Assembly (NCBI RefSeq): GCF_030272615.1
Contig: NC_081407.1
Span: 138,080,897-138,144,896 of the forward strand
Direction: 5' to 3'
Source of the DNA: Cryptomeria japonica
Taxonomy: Eukaryota; Streptophyta; Pinopsida; Cupressales; Cupressaceae
Length of the DNA stretch: 64,000 bases
Shown: positions 58,481 to 64,000 of the stretch, one piece after another
Layout of the letters: each line of letters starts with the position of its first letter
Numbering within the stretch: the stretch's first letter is position 1
The notes under the pieces: model-generated
What the model saw: only the letters and a program-made list of their open reading frames with translations
Told to the model about the DNA's origin: nothing
Database searches by the model: none
Translations under genes and position numbers: made by a program

Positions 58481-59130
58481 AAGCAAACATTTACTATAAG
58501 CAAAAATACCGATAAGCTGACCTAGGCTTAGGCTACTTGAAATCAACCTGTGAACCAGTTTGCTCAAAACCGGAAGTCACGCTCAATGTACTAATATGAA
58601 AATCACATAGGAAAGCCCAAGGTTGATAATAAAGGATTCACAAAAGTCCATAACATGCAAAGAAGACATCCAATGAGACAAAATTTTGCTGGTCCAAAGC
58701 AACAAGACTGGTATGTACCCAAATTTCATGGTTATTGTTACCGATTTAATAAATTTGGACATATAATTAATGATTGTAGATTGATGAATTAGCCCCCTAT
58801 CAGTTTTGCAAGTATAAATCCATTTAATGCACTCCAGAATATAGATGTTGTTTATTTTCAATGCAATGAATCTGGTCATAGGAGTTTTGAATGTAGGAGA
58901 AGTAAATCGGTGTCCTACAATAGTTTTAAAGGTTCATCTTTTAATGTCAATTTGAAATGCTATAACTATCAAGAGTTTGGACATATTACAAAGCTTTGAA
59001 AACATAGGAAAATCAAGCAGAAAAAGACATCTCCTGATCAGAAACCAAAACAAGAAGTTGCAGGAGACAAAAAGAAAGAAGACAAACCGGTTTGGTTTGA
59101 CAAAGACAAGAACAAAGCATAATTGAGTTA
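58481..59130 (+). pseudogene. Element D gag, C-terminal part: three further zinc knuckles
   Basis: Resumes after the AAGAG duplication. Knuckle-like motifs lie at about 58735-58776 ('YCYRFNKFGHIINDC'), 58855-58895 ('FQCNESGHRSFEC') and 58955-59000 ('KCYNYQEFGHITKL', then a stop at the last Cys). The first and last have lost a Cys. A Lys-rich linker ('PDQKPKQEVAGDKKKEDKP') leads to protease. With the knuckle at 44615 the ancestral protein had four, as F's does. Confidence 0.8.
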
Positions 59131-59134
59131 GATT

Positions 59135-60230
59135 GTGCAGACCCCGCTACATGCACAAAGAAGAAATTTGTGGGTTGTAGACAGTGGTTGTTCCAACCAC
59201 ATGATCGGTGATAAAAATAAATTTATCAAGCTTGAAGATTGGAATGGAGGGTCAGTAAGATTTGGAGATAACTCCATCAAAATAAAAGGCAAAGGTACTC
59301 AAAATATAGATGGAAAATTGAAGGCACATGATGTGTATTATGTAGAAGGTCTAAAAGTAAATTTGCTAAGCATGAGTCAGATGTGTGATAAAGAATATAA
59401 ATTCACTTTTGACTCTACTAGTTGCCAGATAAGAAAAAAGAGTACTAGTCATATTGTAGCAGAAGGTAAAAGAACAGATGGAAATGTGTACAATGTGAAG
59501 GAATGCTATGAGTCCCAATGCATGATGGGACAAGTCAATGAGAGATAGATATGGCACAAAATATTAGGACACATAAACTTTGACAATTTGGTCAAAGTAA
59601 GCAAGAAAGGCTATGTGAGACACATACCGAAGATCATCAAACTGGTAAGCACATTTTGTGATGAATGTATAAAAGGGAAGCAGACCAAGGTGGCCCTTAT
59701 GACTAAAGAAAATAATACATCAAGGCCACTTGAACTTGTGCAAACTAATTTATGTGGACCAACTATAACAAGAGCACTAGCCGGTGAGAGATACTTCATG
59801 TTCTTCATTGATGACTTTTCAAGAATGAAATGGGTCACTTTCCTTTAGGACAAATCTCAAGCCTTTGAAAGATTCAAGATCTTCTGAAAGATGGTTGAGA
59901 GGGAAAGTGGATGCAAGATGAAATTCCTAAGATCTGACAGGGGTGGAGAGTTCACATAATATGAGTTCAAGGACTACTGTGAGAGACATGGAATAAGAAG
60001 GCAATATTCATCTCCAAGGAAACCACAACAAAATGGTATGGTAGAAAGGAAGGACATGACATTCAAGGAGATGGCTAGAACAAACTTGAATGAGGCAAAC
60101 TTTTTGAATATGTATTGGAAGGAAGTTGTTCATACTGCAGTGTATACTTTGAACCGGGTTCAGTTGAGAATAAACAACAATATGACACCTTATAAACTCT
60201 GGTATGACCAGAAACCATCAGTCAAGTACT
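59135..60230 (+). pseudogene. Element D protease, pre-integrase and integrase (cut by K)
   Basis: The aspartic protease 'WVVDSGCSNHMIGDKNKF' (about 59170) is intact. Pre-integrase zinc region 'CDECIKGKQTK' (about 59660). In integrase the first catalytic position is Asn ('LVQTNLCGPT'); the second Asp ('RSDRGGEF') and the Glu ('NGMVERKDMT') are kept. Stops lie near 59546, 59848, 59885 and 59957. The reading is cut after 'PYKLWYDQKPSVKYL' by element K; the preceding 'gtact' (60226-60230) is K's expected target duplication. Confidence 0.88.
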
Positions 60231-60984
60231 TGTTAGGATTCCCAAAGATACTGGGAGCGGGGGGTGAATCAGTATCTTGTTGGTTAATAGATTTTCTTAT
60301 CTTATTAAACAAATTGCATTCCAAAATAGTGTACCAGTAAACCAGAAATAATGCAGTAAATAAGATCAATATCTACAACATAGAAAGCACACCATAGCAC
60401 AATATTTTTAACAAGGAAACCCGGTGTGGGAAAAACCTCGGTGGGATTTGTAACCCACAATATTCACTCATTGGCCAATAAATGATTATAACTTACAATA
60501 GGGGCCTGCACATGCAGGAAGGCCAACTGCCTAAAGCTCACTGCTTAATTACAAAAAGAGAAGTCTCACTAACTTACAAAAATGGATTATGCAAATCCAA
60601 TATCATGTACTACTTTGGTTCAGCATCTGATATTCCAAGTTCAGTACCGGTTTAAACTCATACAACTTCCATAAACCTTATTCCAAAATCTGCCTTAATA
60701 TTCACATGTTCGCATTTGCCTATTACATCTCATACATACTTACACAAATGATCTACAAGATCTCATACTTATATGAGTCTTATTACAATTCACCTTGTCA
60801 GCTTACAAAAATATTTTACAATTAAATACAAAATATAATAAACAAAATCATGTTGGCTAGGGTGTCGGTAATCATCTTTGCCACTGTCAGTGCCTCTGCC
60901 GATGCCATAAGATTGTAAGGTTGCCATCAATGACAATACCTTCAATCACCTACAATTTCTCATTGGAGTATGCATTTGCCAACA
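60231..60984 (-). repeat. Element K 3' LTR
   Basis: 754 bases. On the minus strand TGTTGGCAAATGCATACTCC...ATCCTAACA. Hairpin AAGATACTG / CAGTATCTT at 60245-60278 with a poly-C loop. The mate is off-window, so the ends rest on the TGTT...AACA termini and the polypurine tract. Confidence 0.8.
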
Positions 60985-61175
60985 ATATCCCCCTTTGGCA
61001 TTGATGGCAACACTCATGAGAAAAAGTCAAAATTGTATCCAAAATGTGTTGTCCACAAATCTGTCAAAACTGTCTTACCAAAACTGTGTGCTCCCCATGA
61101 GAAGATGACCTCTTATGCTAATCATTTTTCTCATTCTACTACTCCCCCTTTGGCATCAATGAAAAAGGTTGTCAA
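60985..61175 (-). promoter_or_regulatory. Element K polypurine tracts
   Basis: 'gccaaagggggatat' touches the LTR and a second 'ccaaagggggagt' lies at about 61143-61155 (minus strand). Both follow 'ttgatgcc'-type sequence as in F, H and I. Confidence 0.75.
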
Positions 61176-61975
61176 TTAATGTCAATTGAGTGTAGTTCTT
61201 CTCAGGATCCCTGTAACTAGTGGGTTACAATCTAATATAGATCCACTAATGCAAAATTCAAGTTGTTAGTGAACCTCTCACAATCCTTCAATGTTGCTTC
61301 TGTCCTTTGGATGGTACCAATGAGTATGTGCATTTTCTCTTACAGTGTCTTAAGTCCTGGAACAAGTGCCTCAAAAATCTCTTCTCTCAAAGAGATGAGG
61401 ATGTCTAGCTTCAAACCAAGTCTTCATTTGAGTTCCTTATCCTTGTATTTTATTCTTTCCTTCTCCTTTTCCAATTTTTCAAGTTTCTCCTCAAAACCAA
61501 CTATCTCCTGCTCTATAACTGATATGGGTTCTAATGAACCAATGAGATTGTCAGCTATATCATTTATTTCCTTTTGTGCTATGTTGATTTCCTTGTCAAT
61601 ATCCATTGTCAGAAGATTAGTCTTGCAAGTGTCTCTGTACAACTCCTTAAATTTTGTTAAAGTTTTGTTTAATGCCAGTAGAAGGGTGTCAATGTGTTCC
61701 ATGCACTTCTTTATTGTCTCTTCAAAGAATTTTTCTTTTTCCTTGTTCATTTTCTCACTGAATGTCTTCTCATTAATCTAATCAACTTTCAAAAGATTGT
61801 CAGTGATGTACTTAGACAATGTGTCTAGTTGACTCAAAGAATCTTTATTTTCCACATTACACTTGGGTGCAATCCATTTCAATAAAGGAATAGTGTCATC
61901 AATAGCATTATAAGCATGTGCATTACACTCTATGATTTTCTTGATGGAATCTTGATGCCCTCCTAAATGGCACAA
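61176..61975 (-). pseudogene. Element K second gene, C-terminal part (relative of F's second gene)
   Basis: One minus-strand frame runs from about 61975 to 61424 with a single TAG at 61778, then continues with more stops to about 61180. It is Lys/Glu-rich and helical ('KEINIAQKEINDIADNLIGS', 'EEKLEKLEKEKERIKYKDKE'). The part 'TIPLLKWIAPKCNVENKD', then 'LDTLSKYITDNL', lines up by eye with F's 'TILHRLTPDYQIEDGA', then 'LKTLTEHISNNF'. It stands at the same place, between the element interior and the polypurine tracts. The N-terminal part is removed from view by element L. No enzymatic motif was seen. Confidence 0.65.
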
Positions 61976-63329
61976 ATAGTTAGTTTAAGATCAAACAACA
62001 CAAAACACACAAAGCATTAGCGTTAGTCAATCAAAAACTAAAACATATGAAGGCATTCCAAGAGAGACACTAAAAACATGCTAATGAATCTAACTAAAGA
62101 AGTAAAGACAATGAGACATCTCCAACTATCTCTTAGCATGAGATTAGCTCCTTCTCCCTTGTTCCTCTCCTCTCCAAGTTCCAAAATAGTGTAGCTCTCA
62201 ACAGCTTTTTGCACTATGGATGCTTATGGAGGATTGAGATTGTAGTATAGCTCCAAACATGAAATGAAAAGCTAATACTAATGCTAAAATGATGTATTTT
62301 AACCAAAAAGACAAGATTTAGTTATGCTATGCTAAATGCTCTCTAAAATGGCTATAGTCTAAATGCATACAAGTTTTCAGGATCTGGATTATGAAGGAAT
62401 GGGCTCTATTTATAGAAAAAATGGAGCAATGGATGGTTGAGATTGAGTAATCTCAACAAGGGTCAGGATTGAATGATTTCAAATCCATGTGAGGGCTTTC
62501 AACCCAATCCCAGGATGACAAGTGTCAATGTGAGATAGGTTGAGAGGAGAGGGAATAAGCATTAAATGCCTGACATGACTTTGGGATTTTGAGTCAAGGT
62601 TGGTTGAATGAATAAACTCTTTATTCAAAGAATAAAGCTTTTATCCAATGGATAAATTCTTGTGCAAATGTGAAATGGATGAATATGGTCAAACAATAAA
62701 TGTTTGAGGAGACAAGATTGAAATAACCATAAATGGTTATGTAAGAGCCATAAATGGTCATGTAAGAGCCATTAGTGGTCTTGGAAGACTTTGGGGGTTA
62801 ATTTGTTGAACACACAAAGCATTAAATGCTTTTCAAAGACTTTGGAGTTTTTGGGAAGTGACTCCATTTTGCTTAGGAATGTGACAATAATTAGGGGATG
62901 GATTAGGCTAATTAGGAAGGGGTTAGAAGAATCTAGAAGGGGATTAGGTTTGCAAGTGGATTTGGTGGGTGAGGGAAAATAGGATTTTATTAAAATAAAA
63001 ATTCATTTATTTCAATAAATGTGTGCAAGTTGCATTTGTAGGAAAATGCAAGTGGGGTGGGGATAATGATTTAAATAAATATTTTATTTAATTTATTTAA
63101 AAGAGGAATAGGGGGATTTAATTAAATAAATAGATTTTATTTATTTAATTGATTGAAATTTGATTTAATGAATTAATTAAAATAAATTGAATAATTTATT
63201 TAATTAATAGAAGAATGTTTGGAGATGAATTAATTAAATATTTATTTAATTAATTGATGGTTAGTGGATTTTTAATCAAATAAATACGAAATATTCATTT
63301 AATTAAAATGGACAGATTTATGTGACTAC
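61976..63329 (-). repeat. Element L 3' LTR
   Basis: About 1.35 kb. It shows blocks shared in kind with 2770-3904: 'caacacaaaacacacaaagc' near one end, 'ctatttatag', 'gatgacaagtgtcaa', then dense 'ttaattaaat' runs and the terminal 'tgactaca'. Non-coding. Confidence 0.6.
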
Positions 63330-63375
63330 ATTTGCCCCTCTTTGAGACGGTGCGGTTTATCGCATCGTCTCAAAG
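63330..63375 (-). promoter_or_regulatory. Element L polypurine tract with strong hairpin
   Basis: CTTTGAGACGGTGCG (63340-63354) and CGCATCGTCTCAAAG (63361-63375) pair at 14 of 15 positions around the loop gtttat, directly next to the presumed polypurine tract 'aaagaggggcaaa'. Confidence 0.6.
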
Positions 63376-64000
63376 AAAGAAAAATTGGTGTGAAGAAATT
63401 CCCCATAAAATGTAAATTTAATGGGTGGTATGCCCCCTCGAGAGATGGGCCGAAAAATGTCAAAAAATCAGGCGATCTCTCGAAAAAGAATGAAAATTGG
63501 CAGGGTGATAGAAGAGAAGAAGTTAGGTATACTGGTGAAAAATAGAAGAAATCGGGGGAAACAGGGAGAAATGGGAGGCTCGGGAAGTTCACGGGGACCA
63601 TGGCGATGAGCAGGGCGAAGTTACGGTGGCGGCAGGGGGGTATAAATGGGGTGAAAGGGGTGAAAATAGGATCATTTGTGACCGCGACCAATTGAAAACT
63701 TGAGCTCTGACAGTGACATTTGGAGGAGCAAGGAGGAGCTACGATGCCGTTTCCGATCACCGAGCACCGATTTGAGCGAGTGCGACGATTCCAGTGCCCA
63801 GCCGACTATGGACCAGCGGTACGCAAATTCGAAAACTTTCTTTTCATGCATTTTTAATATGTTTTTAGCTGAGTCCAAGTCAAGTCGGAGTAAGAGCGCT
63901 GGAACTAGGTTTTTAGCGCTTTTGCTCCATGAATTAGCGCTATTGTGCCGCAATAGCGCTTTTGTAAGCTAGTTTGAGCGCTTTTGCTATTAATTAGCGC
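63376..64000 (-). other. Element L internal region, no gene recognised
   Basis: More GC-rich than the LTR, with a TATA-like 'ggtataaatgg' on the plus strand at about 63640 and repeated 'gcgctttt'/'tagcgc' motifs at 63893-64000. Short open frames on both strands show no recognisable motif. It could be the 3' non-coding interior of L or, if the orientation is reversed, a leader. Confidence 0.4.

Larger units (their letters stand above)
6828..64000 (+). mobile_element. Element B: Sirevirus-like copia element, outermost host of the nest (3' end off-window)
   Basis: The 5' LTR (6828-7968), primer site, gag and pol up to RNase H run on the plus strand: 7969-10703, interrupted by C, then 17304-18279. 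Reading stops inside RNase H at 18280 where element D is inserted. The remainder of B's RNase H and its 3' LTR must lie to the right of the window. B is therefore the oldest insertion of the nested block. Its own copies of gag and pol are heavily decayed. Confidence 0.8.
18280..64000 (+). mobile_element. Element D: copia element related to B, inserted in B's RNase H (3' end off-window)
   Basis: The 5' LTR starts TGTTGGCATTGTGTTGTCATT right after 'attct' in B's RNase H. The LTR (18280-19920 plus 43712-43780) is split by E. Primer site, gag (43855-45375 and 58481-59130, split by I) and protease/integrase (59135-60230) follow in order. Element K interrupts integrase at 60231, so D's RT, RNase H and 3' LTR must lie off-window. 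Gag carries a coiled coil and four zinc knuckles, unlike C, H and I, which have one. Confidence 0.82.
60231..64000 (-). mobile_element. Element K: Sirevirus-like element with an F-type second gene (5' part off-window)
   Basis: Inserted in D's integrase. The 3' LTR (60231-60984) is followed on the minus strand by polypurine motifs and then by a gene whose helical C-terminus resembles the tail of F's second gene. Element L interrupts this gene at about 61976, and the rest of K is off-window. No RT or integrase is seen in the visible part. LTR ends TGTTGGCAA...CCTAACA relate it to F. Confidence 0.75.
61976..64000 (-). mobile_element. Element L: long-LTR element, probably Ty3/gypsy (off-window to the right)
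   Basis: On the minus strand, internal sequence (64000-63330) is followed by a purine-rich 'aaagaggggcaaa' and then an LTR-like block starting TGTAGTCACATAAATCTG. That order fits polypurine tract plus 3' LTR. The block resembles the solo LTR at 2770-3904. No coding domain is visible in the 670 internal bases, so the superfamily is a guess; the left boundary within K's gene is uncertain by about 20 bases. Confidence 0.55.

Noticed and set aside
63640-63972. Host promoter and gene start (TATA-like box and open frame)
   Set aside because: Next to the LTR of L with no conserved coding motif; a TATA-like string alone is insufficient.

Overview
The window contains no recognisable host gene. It is plant nuclear intergenic DNA built almost entirely of transposable elements inserted into one another: Ty1/copia LTR retrotransposons (several resembling the Sirevirus lineage), one Ty3/gypsy gag-protease element, long-LTR elements of the 'TGTAG...' type, solo LTRs and one L1-like LINE. 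The low GC content, long (0.8-1.7 kb) and visibly diverged LTR pairs, deep nesting and abundant point decay suggest a large-genome seed plant, probably a gymnosperm. The organism is inferred from style only; no single-copy gene confirms it.

Layout. Positions 1-6809 hold a decayed copia element (A) carrying a solo LTR (2770-3904). From 6828 to the right edge everything lies inside a second copia element (B), whose 3' end is off-window. B is broken by C (10709-17303, minus strand, target duplication GTAGG) and by D (18280 to beyond the edge). D's 5' LTR is split by E (19921-43706, gypsy, minus, probable duplication GTTAG). E's 3' LTR is split by F (20104-38591, duplication GTTAA). F's second gene is split by G (22819-27758, duplication GGAGA) and its 3' LTR by H (31187-37935, duplication TTTAT). 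E's gag is split by a solo LTR, M (40909-42468, duplication CTCTA). D's gag is split by I (45376-58475, duplication AAGAG), whose 3' LTR holds a LINE (51935-58331, duplication CAATTAACT). D's integrase is split by K (60231 to beyond the edge), and K's gene by L (about 61976 to beyond the edge). The deepest chain is B>D>E>F>G or H, five levels.

C, H and I are three copies of one Sirevirus-like family: LTR about 1.0-1.07 kb starting TGTTGGTATTTTGG, Met-tRNA-type primer site, gag-protease-integrase-RT-RNase H, then four GGGGGAG polypurine motifs. B and D are related families. F and K are shorter relatives with the same cis signals. F has a gag-like gene but no protease, integrase, RT or RNase H; the visible part of K likewise shows none. 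Both carry an unfamiliar second gene with a Lys-rich/coiled-coil tail.

Most interesting points: (1) the second gene of F, shared in part with K; (2) an extra third gene downstream of the LINE's ORF2, with a similar 'hydrophobic...TG(L/M)P' motif and Lys-rich/coiled-coil tail, suggesting one transposon-borne protein family in two unrelated element classes; (3) a hairpin around a poly-C loop at the LTR 3' end whose stem sequence differs between families but stays paired; (4) recurrent G-to-A loss of the same catalytic or zinc residues in different elements. All coding regions are decayed, so nothing here is likely to be autonomously active; C's gag-protease frame is the longest intact one.
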